NCBI GenBank assembly: GCA_963753585.1
Contig: CAVWCU010000001.1
Coordinates: 1,426,001-1,490,000, forward strand
From: VRUE01 sp963753585
GTDB lineage: Bacteria > Actinomycetota > Thermoleophilia > Solirubrobacterales > 70-9
Direction: 5' to 3'
DNA length: 64,000 nucleotides
The stretch's first letter is position 1; every line of letters begins with the position of its first letter. The position numbers were made by a program, and so were the translations under genes. The notes below the pieces were generated by a model. It worked only from the letters and a program-made list of their open reading frames with translations, was not told the origin of the DNA and ran no database searches. Shown here piece after piece: positions 25,570 through 36,100 of the stretch.

Positions 25570-28290
25570 TTAGCGTTGGCGTTTGTGGCGCCCCGCGCCT
25601 TTCTTCTTCTTGCAGGAGTTCTGCATCGGCGGGCGCAGGGTGAGCTGCTTGCCGTTGTGGGCGAAGAATTTGGCTGTCACCCGGTTGACTTGGAGGCAGA
25701 GGTTGGTCGAGTTGACCATCAGGCCCTTTTTGCCGCCCGGAAAGGAGGCGATCACTTCGGAGATCGGGGCGTCTGGGACGGCGTCGAAGGTGGCGCGGAT
25801 GCCGCCGTTGACGGAGTCGATGCGGCCGATCGCGTGCACCTCGACCGGCAGGGAGGGCGGGCCCTTGAGGACCGCGACCATGTCGGGCAGGGGGTTATCG
25901 GAGGAGCGCAGGTAAAGCGGGCCTTCCAGGGTCTCTGAGATCAGCGGCGTGGTGGCTTTGACCGCGCCGTAGATCGAGCCCGCCGGGCACTCATCTGCTC
26001 TGAACTGCACCCTGGTGCAGACGGTCTTGATGTGGGCCTGATCGAGGAACTCCGAGTGCGGCAGGGCGACCGAGAAGGAGCCGATGTTGGCTCCTCCTGG
26101 TGGCATCCGCAGGGTGGTGCGAAGGCGCGGGTGCGCTCCTCTCCTCGTGCCGCCGAAGAGGCGCATCGAGAGCTTGGGGCCGAAGCCGAGCTTGGCGCAG
26201 TTGGTTGCGGTGTAGGGGGAGGACGGAGTGGCTGTCTTGCCGCCGTTTGAGTGCAGCAGCGAGGTCGTCTCCTTGCGCGCGCAGGAGGTCGGGTTGAGCG
26301 AGAAGCCAGGGCGGTCCAAGAAGACGTTGGCCGTGCGGTAGAGCACCGGGACGCCTTCGATGATCTGGGGCAGGGGATCCGATTTAGCGGTTGCCTGGGC
26401 GGTTACGGGATCGACGTGGATCGCCGATCTCACTACTTCGTCGCCGAGGTCGAAGGGGCCGGCCTGGGCGGGGACCACTGCCACCACGCTCAAGGGCGCT
26501 CCTTTATAAGGACCCGCTAGGTAGACGGCTGTCGGTCGCTTGCCGGGCTGGGGCACCCAGAGCGGGTTGGAGCCCGCGCCGGCTGCGGCGGTGACCCTGC
26601 CGATGCGGCTGGCGGCGGGACACTGGCCGCTGTCGGCCTCAGCCCCTTCGCAGCGGGGGATGCCGGCGAAGGTGGCGGCCATGCCCCTGGGCAGGGTCAC
26701 CTCCAGGGCGGCGAGGTTCTCTTCGCCGTCTTGGCGGGTGACGGTGAAGGTGAAGGGCGAGTGGGCGCCGCCCTGGGGCTCGGTGGAGCCGGCGGAGATC
26801 TTGGGTGAGAAGCCGCCGAGGCCATCGCAGCCTTCGTCGATCGTCATCTGGGAGTCGGCGATCTGCGGTGGGCCGCCCGACCAGGGGACGAATTCGTACT
26901 CACTGGCGTAGTCGCCGCACCTGGGGGGATTGAGCAAGGGTGCCCTGAAGCCCGACTTGAAGACGAGCTTCATCTCCCTTACCGGTGCCTGGGGGATGTC
27001 GAGGATCGTCGATTCCAGCTGGCCGGTCTGTTTGTTTACGTTGAGCTGGCCGGGCAGCTTGACGTGGGCGCCGAGGTCGTCTGCCACGGCCCAGAAGCGG
27101 TAGAGGTTGCCCGGTTCGGGCTCCCTGAGGTAGATCGCCCCTTTAACCCTCCTGGGCAGGGCGGGGATCTCGACCTCGAAGCCCGCCAGCTTGGCGGCGT
27201 CGGGGCATTCCGCCGCCACCCGTTCGCCGAAGTTGACGTCGTCTTCACTGCAGACGTCGAGGCCGTCGGCAGCACCAGAATTGACCGTCATCCCCTCGGG
27301 CAGCTTCACCCGGACGTCGCGGGTCTGGGAGGGTTCGAGCACTTTCACGCCCGGCGAGGCCGGGATCCGCGCGGTTACGTCGAGGCCCGTCGGCGCGCCC
27401 GCCCTACGGTTGGTCGGCTCGATCGTCAACCCGGGGCCGTAGGGAAGTTTGTTGCAGCCGGCGATCTGCGGGAAGCTCACTTTTTTGGTGTCGTAGCGAT
27501 CCGGTTCTGCCCAGCTGGAGGCTGCAACGCTCATCTCCAGCGGCACCCCGCAGCGGGTCGGGTTGGTGAGGAAGGGTAGTTCGCGCCCACCGGGGTCGCG
27601 CGGAGGCGATTCGAGGCAGCCGCTGTTGATGACCTCCAGCGGTGTGCAGCGTTCGGTGTCGTGCTCTTCGGCCGCCGGCACCCCCCAAAGCGTCACCTCG
27701 CTGTCGATCAGGACCCTCGGAACGTCGATGATTTCGGTGCTGACCCCGTAGTCGCTCTCCGAGCGCAGCGTGATGTCGGCGAAGATCGAGGATCCGACCA
27801 GGCCCGCGACAAGGCCCACCCGCGCGATCACGTCCCCGCCGGGGGGGGTCATCATGTAAAGAGGCTCGACCACGGCGCGGTTGAGCATGTATATGCGCAC
27901 TGCGGCGAGCCCGATCTGCGAGCCCCTGGGACAGTCCCCCAGCGTCAGCTCCAGCGCCCGGCACTGCTGCGGCGCCCCCAGCACGCTGGGGTCCCCGATC
28001 AGGCCCGGGGGGACGTCGGTGCGCACGTTTCGGGCCATCGCGAAGCTTTCGTGCAGGCCCTGGATGTCGGTCGGGCTTTCGGGGTCCTGGGCGATCGAGA
28101 AGCTGAAGCTGAGGTCGGGGTGTGCGCCGGCTTCATTGGTCGAGAGCGATGCCTCCAGCGTTTCCACCGCAAAGCATTTCGCCCTGGGCACTCCTTCGGG
28201 GCAGGGCGGCCCCACCGCCCCCGCCGGTGCGGCGAGGGCCAGAGCGGCAAGTGTGGAGAGGGCGATGGTTGCGGCGCTGCGGCGGATCAT
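25570..28290 (-). CDS. Large exported Cys-rich protein, unknown function
   Basis: A 906-residue protein with a clear signal peptide (MIRRSAATIALSTLAALALAAPAGAV). It has about 30 cysteines spread in recurring contexts such as PTRCG, PPRCGDY and PTSCARKE, which suggests disulphide-bonded beta-sandwich repeats. Repeated phrases include LPEGMTVN, LPRGMAATFAG and CPAASRIGRV, followed each time by LYLREP or VYLAGP-like strands. The C-terminus is strongly basic (KKKKGAGRHKRQR). I know similar proteins only as hypothetical proteins of Solirubrobacterales-like genomes. The start overlaps the stop of the upstream propeller gene by 4 bases (ATGA), so synthesis is coupled. Confidence 0.75.
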   Translation of the reverse strand: MIRRSAATIALSTLAALALAAPAGAVGPPCPEGVPRAKCFAVETLEASLSTNEAGAHPDLSFSFSIAQDPESPTDIQGLHESFAMARNVRTDVPPGLIGDPSVLGAPQQCRALELTLGDCPRGSQIGLAAVRIYMLNRAVVEPLYMMTPPGGDVIARVGLVAGLVGSSIFADITLRSESDYGVSTEIIDVPRVLIDSEVTLWGVPAAEEHDTERCTPLEVINSGCLESPPRDPGGRELPFLTNPTRCGVPLEMSVAASSWAEPDRYDTKKVSFPQIAGCNKLPYGPGLTIEPTNRRAGAPTGLDVTARIPASPGVKVLEPSQTRDVRVKLPEGMTVNSGAADGLDVCSEDDVNFGERVAAECPDAAKLAGFEVEIPALPRRVKGAIYLREPEPGNLYRFWAVADDLGAHVKLPGQLNVNKQTGQLESTILDIPQAPVREMKLVFKSGFRAPLLNPPRCGDYASEYEFVPWSGGPPQIADSQMTIDEGCDGLGGFSPKISAGSTEPQGGAHSPFTFTVTRQDGEENLAALEVTLPRGMAATFAGIPRCEGAEADSGQCPAASRIGRVTAAAGAGSNPLWVPQPGKRPTAVYLAGPYKGAPLSVVAVVPAQAGPFDLGDEVVRSAIHVDPVTAQATAKSDPLPQIIEGVPVLYRTANVFLDRPGFSLNPTSCARKETTSLLHSNGGKTATPSSPYTATNCAKLGFGPKLSMRLFGGTRRGAHPRLRTTLRMPPGGANIGSFSVALPHSEFLDQAHIKTVCTRVQFRADECPAGSIYGAVKATTPLISETLEGPLYLRSSDNPLPDMVAVLKGPPSLPVEVHAIGRIDSVNGGIRATFDAVPDAPISEVIASFPGGKKGLMVNSTNLCLQVNRVTAKFFAHNGKQLTLRPPMQNSCKKKKGAGRHKRQR

Positions 28291-31200
28291 CGGCGGGTCC
28301 CCCGGTCGTGGTTGGCTCGCTGCTTGGCGTGTTTTGCCTTTTGTTTCTTGCTCGAGCGTTTGCGGTGTTTCTTGGGCACGCAGCGGCCTTTGACCCGGTG
28401 CTTGCCTTTGGCGCAGCGCCGGGGCGGCTTGGCTTCCTCGTTGCCGTTGCCCGTCCCGGTGGTGGCGGGGGTGGGCAGGAGCGGCGGCACCGAGCCCGGG
28501 CCCTGACAGGCGTCGCCCTCACAGGGCGCGGGCGCAGGCGGGTCGGGGATGCCGCCGAGGACCCGAGCGTCATAGAGCGAGAAGCTGGCCGAGATGTCGG
28601 CCCCTGCCAGCTCCTCGCGGGTGAAGATGAAGACGTCCTCCCCGTCGGCGCTCATGCCGAAGAGGTAGCTGAATTCTTCGCTTTGTCCGGTGGAGATCAG
28701 GGCCAGGCAGCCGCCCGGGCGCTCGCAGACGTCCCCGCCGGGGCCTTCCGTTCCGGGCGCTTTCCACTCATAGACGTCGAGGGTCACGTTGGCGTCCTCG
28801 GGCAGGAGGGCGTCGAGACTCTCGAAGACGACGGCACTGCCGTCGTCGGTGACGTTGGGGACCAGCGTGTCGGCGTTGATGACCTCGCCGGTGCTCTGCA
28901 GCAGCGCGTCGGAGGCAGATGCGTGGGGGGCCCCGCTCGGCGAGCAGGAGACGCAGCTCAGCTGCGGGCCCGGCGCGGAGTCGGCGACGTAGCGATAGAT
29001 CTCGCCCTTTTCTTCGTTGTCGTAGCCGGTGAGCTTGGCGTGGGACTGGAAGACCAGGGCCTCGCCGTCGGGGGTGCTACGGGTGGGAGAGAAAGCACGG
29101 CCCATCTCGTAGAAAGCTCCCAGCACGCGCTGCCCGGGGATCGCGTTGGTCCACTGCAACAGGTCTTCGTTGAACGTTTCCTGGCCCGCTTCCTTGCTGA
29201 AGCCGACCAGGTCTTGGGGGTGGAGAAGGGCGATGAACTGAGTGTCCGCCCCGTCCCAGGCGTAGAGGTTGGGCTCATTGACTTTGGCTTCTTCGCCGTT
29301 TTCATTCGTTTCTTCACCGGTCAGCACTTCCTCTGAGGTAAAGAAGACACTGGAGCCGTCGGCGGATACGTTGACGAAAACTGAGTTCGGGGCGATCTCG
29401 AGCGGTTCCTGTTCCTGTTCGGGCCCCGCGCAATTCCCCCCTTCGACGTCGCAGACGAAGAGGCCGGCGACGACCATCGGGTTTGCAATCGTTGGGGTGT
29501 AGGTGTCGTCGATGAAGAAAACTCGCCCGCCGTCCGTGGAGATGCCGGCGTAGGTTCCCCCTTCCGCGACGAGGGTGGTTTCGTCCGGGCGGTGCACGTA
29601 AAGCGCGCCGGCGGTGCTGAAGACGACCGCGGCGCCGTCTTCGCTGCTGGCGATGTACCGGGAGTTTTCGCCGGCCCCGAAGGCAGTGCCGTCGGGTTTG
29701 AGCGAGACGACATCGGCCGTGCCTGTGCCCGCTTCGCGGTCGTAGATCGCTTCGGTGCCCGCGGGCGGCGAGTCCCCCTCAAGCGGTTCTTTGGAGGTGA
29801 AGATCACGTGCGTGCCGCCGGCGCTGATGTAGCGGCCGGCCGCTTTCGGGTCGGTGCCCAGGGTGCCGCAGCCGACCATCTCGAACGCGCGCGGGGGGTC
29901 GGCGAGCTCGAACGTCGCTTTGGGCTCGGGGGCGCAGTCGCGGCTGGCCTGGCCCGAGGGGACGCGCATGTAACTGGCGATGGGGAAGGTCAGTTCGGAC
30001 GGGCGGTCGTGCTCGAAGACTTCGTGCAGCCAGTAGCGCTGGTCGGCGGAGACACCGCCCTGCGCGCCGCCGGCCAGTCCTGCGCCCTGGGCGAAGGTGA
30101 GGCCGTTCTGCTCGCTTTCCCAGCCGCCTTTCGGATGCGCCCCAGCCCCTCGCTCGGCGCGGAAGAAGTGACCGTCCGCCCGAGCGACGAACCCCCGGTA
30201 GGCAACGCTCTCGCCGGCCCCCGGGCCGCGCGGTGCGACGAGCTGGCTGTTGAAGAACCTGGCGCCGCCGGTGGGACCGCTGAAAGCGCCGGGGGAGGTG
30301 AGCGTCTGGGGCGGGGTGACCAGCTCGTAGGCGCGGCAGTCGGGCAGGAGGGCGGAAAGGCCGGTGCGGTATTCGGAGTTTTCGCAGTCCTGCGCCGGCG
30401 CCCGCACCAGGGTTTCGAAGGCCTGCGGCGGACCTACTTCAGCTTTGGCGGGGTTCTCGACGAGGATCCGGAAGCGATAGGCGGTGCCCTGCGCGAGGCC
30501 GGTGACCGGCACCTCGACCGCGACCTCGCCGTCGCCGTCGCCGGGCGGGATCTCGCCCTCCAGCGTGCTCGGGGCGCCTGCGAAGGTTTCGCCGTTGGAC
30601 TGGTACTGCGCCTCGGTCAGGTACTCGAAGCGGTAGGTGGTGAGAAGGCCGGAGGGGTTGATTTTGGCCCGCATCGTCGCTTCGTCGTAGCCGACCGGAA
30701 ACGCCGACTGAGTCGTCAGCAGGGGCGGACCGAAGAGAATGGCCTCGCCATTGTCTTCTCCGAAGGGGTTGCTGGCGTGGAAGCGGTAGCGGTAGCGGGT
30801 AGTTTCAGGTTCGATGCCCGTAACGTCGGCGTGGACGGGAACCGGCTGGTCGCCTTTCCCGATCTCGGCCGGCGTCTCCACACATGGCTGCGAGAGGGCC
30901 CCTTCGAAGGTTTCGCCGTTGGACTGGTACTGCGTCTCGGTCAGGTACTGGAAGGTGCATTCTTCGAGTTCGAACTCTTCCGGGTCGACCGTCCCGTGGA
31001 GGGTGGCGCCCCCGGGGCCGAAGCCGTCCGCGGTGCCGGTGACGGCTTCCGGCGCCACCCCGTATTCCAACGGCCCGAACGCATTCACGTCGAAGGGCTG
31101 GACTTCGCTGTTGGTGGAGTCATAGGAGACGTAGGCGGTGCCGTTCGAGGGATAGGTGGCAGCGCAGGTGGGCGTCGTCTGTTCGGTCAGCCCGTGCAGG

Positions 31201-33080
31201 GCGCAGCTGTTGTCGATCGCGACCCGGTAGCCGGCGACGTTGGAGTTGAAGGTGCCGAACTCCGCCAGGCAGGCGCCGAGGGCGTCGTACTCGCGCGCCG
31301 CGGCGCCGGGCTGGGTGATGGCGAACTCGACGAAGTGGCCGTTGGACTGGTCGACGGCGATCCTCGGGTTGGGGCCCGACTCGCCGCTGGGGCAGCCGCC
31401 GCCGTTTTTGACTTCGCGGATCTGTTCTGCGTCTGCGGCTTCTTTGCCGCATTTGAGGACGTAGACGAGTCCGGCGGAGAGGTTGGCCGAGACGTAGACG
31501 TTGCCCGTTTTGCCGTAGACGTCGATGTCGAGCCGGCTGTTGGCGAGTTCGAGGCCGGCGCCGCATTCCCCTTCTGCTTTCGAGCCGCCAGAGGGCGGTC
31601 CGAACTCTTTGATCACCGGGGCGAAGGATTGGTTGCCGAGGACGAAGACGTGGTCGTTGGCGGGGTTGACCGCCACCCCCTGCAGGCCGGTGACGCCGGT
31701 GAGCAGCGACGGTTCGTGGCGGGTGTAGGTGGTGGCGCCGGTGGGCGGGTTGGAGGAGGGGGAGTAGTAGGTCATTTCCAATCCGCCGGTGGGCACCACG
31801 TAGACGTTGCCGCTGCAGTCGACGGCGATGTCGAGGATGGTGCCGCTGGGCACTGCGGGGAAGCTGGTCACTTCGATGCCGGCAGGGGAGAAGACGCGGA
31901 CCAGCGTCCCGGCGGCGACGTAGACGTGGCCCTCGCAGTCGGTGGCCACCGCCCTGGCGCTCGCCAGGACCCTGGAGAGCGGTGCGCCCAGCGGTTTGCG
32001 GGAGGGCTCGAACACGGGGGCGAAGGCGAGGAGCTGGGCGCCTGCGCCGGAGCCCGAGCCGACGTAGAGGGTGCCGTCTCCTGCCCCGCCGGAGCGCTCG
32101 ACCGCGACCTGGGTCGGCTCGGCGTCGTCGGAGAGGCCCGCGGCGCTGACCTGGGCGAAGAACTCGCCGGTGGTGTCGAACTCGTCGAGCACGTCGTTGC
32201 CGGCGTCGTGGAGGAAGAAGTGGCCCTGCATGCAGGCCTGGTCCTGGCCGCCGACCTGGACCTGCACGCATTTGTCGGTGGCGGGGTTTTCGTTGCCGAG
32301 GTCGGCGGCGAGGTAGGCGCCGGCCGCGCCGAAGCTGAACTCCTGCTCGGCGGTGCCGGGGTCTTCGTCGTGGTCGACCCCGGTGATCACCTTGCGCGAT
32401 TTCAGGGTTGCCAGGCCGGTGCCGCTGAAGATCTCGAGCTCGTCGCCGGAATTGTCGGCGACGGCGAGGTTGAAGCGCCGGTTGGACCCTTCGAAGCTGG
32501 GGTTGGTGAAGGCGGCTACGCCGGTGGCTTCGGTGAGCAGGCCTTCGAGGACGTCGGCTTTCTCGAGGCTGCCGTCGGCTTTGTAGACGGCTATGTGGTT
32601 GCCCGCGGCGACGTAGAGGAGGTTGTCGAAGGGGTCGACGGCGATGCCCTTGGCGTTGCCGGTGTGGATCGGTTCGGCGGCGCCGTAGACGGGGGCGCCG
32701 GTGAGGGGGAAGGCGTCTGGTTTGTAGCGGACCACGTTGCCGGTGGCGCTCTCGGAGACGTAGAGGTTGCCGGTGGTGGTCACCGCGAGGGCGCAGGGTT
32801 CGTTGGCGTTGGCGATCTGCGCGATCGGGGTTGCGTGGTCGGCGGTGTCGAAGACCTTTACTTTGGACTCGCCGGCCGAGGAGGCGTAGAGGTCGCCTTG
32901 TTTGTCGACTGCGGCGCCGCAGGCGTGGTCGAGGCCGGTGACGTCGTTGGCGGCGGTGCGTGGGTGGTTGGGGGCCGCGGAGGCAGGAGAGGCAAAGGCA
33001 CAGATGAGGAGGAATGCGGTCGCACAGCAACCGAGCAGCGCTCGGGCTGTCCTACCCCCGTTGGTCTTTACGTGTCCCAT
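28287..33080 (-). CDS. Giant exported beta-propeller protein, copy with TolB-like C-terminus
   Basis: A 1597-residue secreted protein. The ATG at 33080 is followed by a signal peptide (about residues 12-36, LLGCCATAFLLICAFASPASA). Residues about 45-640 are NHL/SMP30-like propeller repeats (GIAVDPFDNLLYVAAGN, VDCSGNVYVV). Fn3-like domains follow (residues about 690-880), recognisable by TTYRFEYLTEAQYQSNG. The C-terminal part (about 900-1560) has WD40/TolB-like blades such as ISADGSSVFFTSEE. The tail is basic (KGKHRVKGRCVPKKHRKRSSKK). The N-terminal propeller is nearly identical to that of the next gene, whose C-terminus is unrelated. The gene heads an operon with the 906-residue protein and the PucR regulator. 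Confidence 0.8.
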   Translation of the reverse strand: MGHVKTNGGRTARALLGCCATAFLLICAFASPASAAPNHPRTAANDVTGLDHACGAAVDKQGDLYASSAGESKVKVFDTADHATPIAQIANANEPCALAVTTTGNLYVSESATGNVVRYKPDAFPLTGAPVYGAAEPIHTGNAKGIAVDPFDNLLYVAAGNHIAVYKADGSLEKADVLEGLLTEATGVAAFTNPSFEGSNRRFNLAVADNSGDELEIFSGTGLATLKSRKVITGVDHDEDPGTAEQEFSFGAAGAYLAADLGNENPATDKCVQVQVGGQDQACMQGHFFLHDAGNDVLDEFDTTGEFFAQVSAAGLSDDAEPTQVAVERSGGAGDGTLYVGSGSGAGAQLLAFAPVFEPSRKPLGAPLSRVLASARAVATDCEGHVYVAAGTLVRVFSPAGIEVTSFPAVPSGTILDIAVDCSGNVYVVPTGGLEMTYYSPSSNPPTGATTYTRHEPSLLTGVTGLQGVAVNPANDHVFVLGNQSFAPVIKEFGPPSGGSKAEGECGAGLELANSRLDIDVYGKTGNVYVSANLSAGLVYVLKCGKEAADAEQIREVKNGGGCPSGESGPNPRIAVDQSNGHFVEFAITQPGAAAREYDALGACLAEFGTFNSNVAGYRVAIDNSCALHGLTEQTTPTCAATYPSNGTAYVSYDSTNSEVQPFDVNAFGPLEYGVAPEAVTGTADGFGPGGATLHGTVDPEEFELEECTFQYLTETQYQSNGETFEGALSQPCVETPAEIGKGDQPVPVHADVTGIEPETTRYRYRFHASNPFGEDNGEAILFGPPLLTTQSAFPVGYDEATMRAKINPSGLLTTYRFEYLTEAQYQSNGETFAGAPSTLEGEIPPGDGDGEVAVEVPVTGLAQGTAYRFRILVENPAKAEVGPPQAFETLVRAPAQDCENSEYRTGLSALLPDCRAYELVTPPQTLTSPGAFSGPTGGARFFNSQLVAPRGPGAGESVAYRGFVARADGHFFRAERGAGAHPKGGWESEQNGLTFAQGAGLAGGAQGGVSADQRYWLHEVFEHDRPSELTFPIASYMRVPSGQASRDCAPEPKATFELADPPRAFEMVGCGTLGTDPKAAGRYISAGGTHVIFTSKEPLEGDSPPAGTEAIYDREAGTGTADVVSLKPDGTAFGAGENSRYIASSEDGAAVVFSTAGALYVHRPDETTLVAEGGTYAGISTDGGRVFFIDDTYTPTIANPMVVAGLFVCDVEGGNCAGPEQEQEPLEIAPNSVFVNVSADGSSVFFTSEEVLTGEETNENGEEAKVNEPNLYAWDGADTQFIALLHPQDLVGFSKEAGQETFNEDLLQWTNAIPGQRVLGAFYEMGRAFSPTRSTPDGEALVFQSHAKLTGYDNEEKGEIYRYVADSAPGPQLSCVSCSPSGAPHASASDALLQSTGEVINADTLVPNVTDDGSAVVFESLDALLPEDANVTLDVYEWKAPGTEGPGGDVCERPGGCLALISTGQSEEFSYLFGMSADGEDVFIFTREELAGADISASFSLYDARVLGGIPDPPAPAPCEGDACQGPGSVPPLLPTPATTGTGNGNEEAKPPRRCAKGKHRVKGRCVPKKHRKRSSKKQKAKHAKQRANHDRGTRR
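31929..32858 (-). repeat. 930-bp direct repeat between paralogous propeller genes, copy 1
   Basis: Every position I compared is identical to 35827-36756, at a constant offset of 3898 bases. Weaker similarity continues on both sides, covering about 31.03-32.95 kb in all. The block encodes the second half of the N-terminal propeller of the 1597-residue protein. Confidence 0.9.
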
Positions 33081-33153
33081 CTGTCTTCCTTCTCTCCCTG
33101 GTCTTTGGTCTTCCCGCCCTCCCCCCGGGGGCGGCTTAGGGTGCTGCTTGTCG

Positions 33154-36100
33154 CTATTTGAATTCCGCCGTCACTCCCTTTGCTCCCGACATCGTCACCA
33201 GGCATTTGCCTTCGGGTTCTGAATCGCAGCCCGTCCAACCCCCGAATTCCGATCCTTTGCCCAGCGTGTAGGTCAGTTCGACGACTTGGCCCTGATAGAA
33301 GGACGAGGTCTGGGTGGAGCAGGTGAGGCCGCAGTTGATCGAGGCCGGTTTGGACTTCACCGTGCCCTGACCGCCGCCTGACTTGCTCAGGGTCAGCAGG
33401 TGCTTGGCGTCTTCGGCGAAGAGAGCTTGCACCTCATGGTCTTGGCCCATCGTCACCACGCAGGGGTCGGGGCCGGTGCAGTCCCCGCTCCATTGCACGA
33501 AGTGGAAGTGTTTGGCCGGGGTCTGTTTGAGCGTGACCTGGGTGCCCTCTTTGAAGGCGGCTGAGGTCTCGGTGCACTCGTTTAGGCAGAGGACCCCTGC
33601 GGGGGAGCTCTGCACCTTGCCAAGGCCAGATCCCGGGGCCTTGGATACCTCGAGGTCGTGGGTGGTGGTGAAGGTGGCTTTGAGCGATTTGGCTTTGCTC
33701 ATCGTCAGCGTGCACTTGCGCCCGGCGACCCCGCCTTTGTCGCAGTATTTCCAGCCGACGAAGGTCGAGCCCGGGTCGGGCGTGGCGGTGAGCACGACCG
33801 CGGTGCCTTCCTCGTATTCGTCGGAGCAGGCCGGGTCGCAGACGATCAGGCCTTTGTCGGAGGTGACCGTGCCCGAGCCGGTGCCTATGACGTCTACGGA
33901 GAGGAGGAATTTGGGGGCGCTCGATTCCTCGTCGAAGTTGGCGCTGACCGATTTGGCTGAGCTCATCGTCACTTCGCAGGTGGCGCCGGTGCAGGCGCCT
34001 GAGAAGCCGGTGAACTCAGAGCCCGGGTCTGGGTCTGCGCTGAGCGTGACCACGGCGCCGTGCTCGTAGAGCTCTTCGCATTCAGAGCCGGAGCCGCAAT
34101 CGATGCCTGCGGGGGTGCTTGAGACTTTGCCGGTGCCGCTACCCGTCTTGGTGACCGAGAGCAGATGCGCTTCGAGGTCGAAGGTGGCGGTGACTTCCTT
34201 GGCTTCGTCCATCGTCACCAGGCATTTGTTTTCGCCGTTGACGGAGTCGCAACCGGTCCAGACCACGGCTTTGCTGTTGGCGCCGGGAGAGCCCGTCAGG
34301 GTGACTTCGGTGTCCTCCTCGAAGTCTGCTTCGCAGGTCGGGCTGCAGCTGATGCCTGAGGGGGAGCTGGTGACCGTGCCGGTGCCTGAGCCTGCTGGGT
34401 TGACCTCGAGGGTGAATTCGGGTTTGGCGTCTTCGGTGAATTCAGCCGTGACCGATTTGGCTGCGCTCATCGTCACTTCGCAGGTTGCGGTGCCCGAGCA
34501 GCCCGATCCAGACCAGCCGGTGAAGGTGGAGCCCGGGTCTGGGTCGGCTTCGAGGGTGACCGCGGTGCCGTGGGTGAAGGAGGCCGAGCATTCGCTGCCG
34601 CAATCGATGCCCGGGGGTGAGCTTGAGACTTTGCCGGTGCCGCTACCCGTCTTTGTGACCGAGAGCAGATGCTGTTCTAGGTCGAAGGTGGCGGTGACTT
34701 CCTTTGCTTCGTCCATCGTCACCAGGCATTTGTTTTCGCCGTTGACGCTGTCGCAACCGGTCCATACGACGGCTTTCGTGTTGGCGCCTGGGGATCCGGT
34801 CAGCGTGACTTCGGTGTCTTCCTCGAAGTCGGCTTCGCAGGTCGGGCTGCAGCTGATGCCCGAGGGGGAACTCGTCACGGTTCCCGTGCCTGAGCCCGCG
34901 GGGCTGACTTTGAGGGTGAATTCTTCGGGGTCGGGTTCTTCTTCTTCTTCGACTTCGGGGTACTCCAACGGCCCGAACGCGTTCACCTGGAAGGGCTGCG
35001 CCACGTCGTCGGAGGAGTCATAGGCGACGTAGGCGTTGCCGTCGTGGGGGAATTTGCTCGCGCAGGTCGGCGTCGTCTGTTCGGTCAGCGGCGGTTCGTG
35101 CAGGGCGCAGCTGTTGTCGATCGCGAGCCGGTAGCCGGCGACTCCTGTGGAGAAAGTGCCGAACTCCGCCAGGCAGGCGCCGAGGGCGTCGTACTCGCGC
35201 GCCGCGGCGCCGGGCTGGGTGATGGCGAACTCGACGAAGTGGCCGTTGGACTGGTCGACGGCGATCCTCGGGTTGGGGCCCGACTCGCCGCTGGGGCAGC
35301 CGCCGCCGTTTTTGACTTCGCGGATCTGTTCTGCGTCTGCGGCTTCTTTGCCGCATTTGAGGACGTAGACGAGTCCGGCGGAGAGGTTGGCCGAGACGTA
35401 GACGTTGCCCGTTTTGCCGTAGACGTCGATGTCGAGCCGGCTGTTGGCGAGTCCGAGGCCGGCGCCGCATTCCCCTTCTGCTTTCGAGCCGCCCGAGGGC
35501 GGCCCGTACTCTTTGATCACCGGGCCGAAGGTCTGGTTGCCGAGGACGAAGACGTGGTCGTTGGCGGGGTTGACCGCCACCCCCTGCAGGCCGGTGACGC
35601 CGGTGAGCAGCGACGGTTCGTGGCGGGTGTAGGTGGTGGCGCCGGTGGGCGGGTTGGAGGAGGGGGAGTAGTAGGTCATCAGCGTGCTGGTAGTGGGCAC
35701 CACGTAGACGTTGCCGCTGCAGTCGACGGCGATGTCGAGGTTGGCGGTGGGCACCCCGAAGCTGGTCACTTCGGTCCCGGCCGGGGAGAAGACGCGGACC
35801 GTCGTCAAGGCGCTGACGTAAACGTTGCCCTCGCAGTCGGTGGCCACCGCCCTGGCGCTCGCCAGGACCCTGGAGAGCGGTGCGCCCAGCGGTTTGCGGG
35901 AGGGCTCGAACACGGGGGCGAAGGCGAGGAGCTGGGCGCCTGCGCCGGAGCCCGAGCCGACGTAGAGGGTGCCGTCTCCTGCCCCGCCGGAGCGCTCGAC
36001 CGCGACCTGGGTCGGCTCGGCGTCGTCGGAGAGGCCCGCGGCGCTGACCTGGGCGAAGAACTCGCCGGTGGTGTCGAACTCGTCGAGCACGTCGTTGCCG

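Noticed and set aside
33081..33153. GC-rich sequence between the two propeller paralogues as an intrinsic terminator
   Set aside because: ccgcc and ggcgg stretches are present, but I could not draw a clean stem with a T-tail. Read-through between the genes remains possible.
29592..33161. A 1189-codon plus-strand frame opposite the propeller gene
   Set aside because: Antisense shadow. The minus-strand frame has a signal peptide, conserved blades and an ATGA overlap with the next gene.
34150..34930. Spaced repeats resembling a satellite or CRISPR
   Set aside because: They lie within a continuous frame encoding Cys-paired beta-grasp domains.
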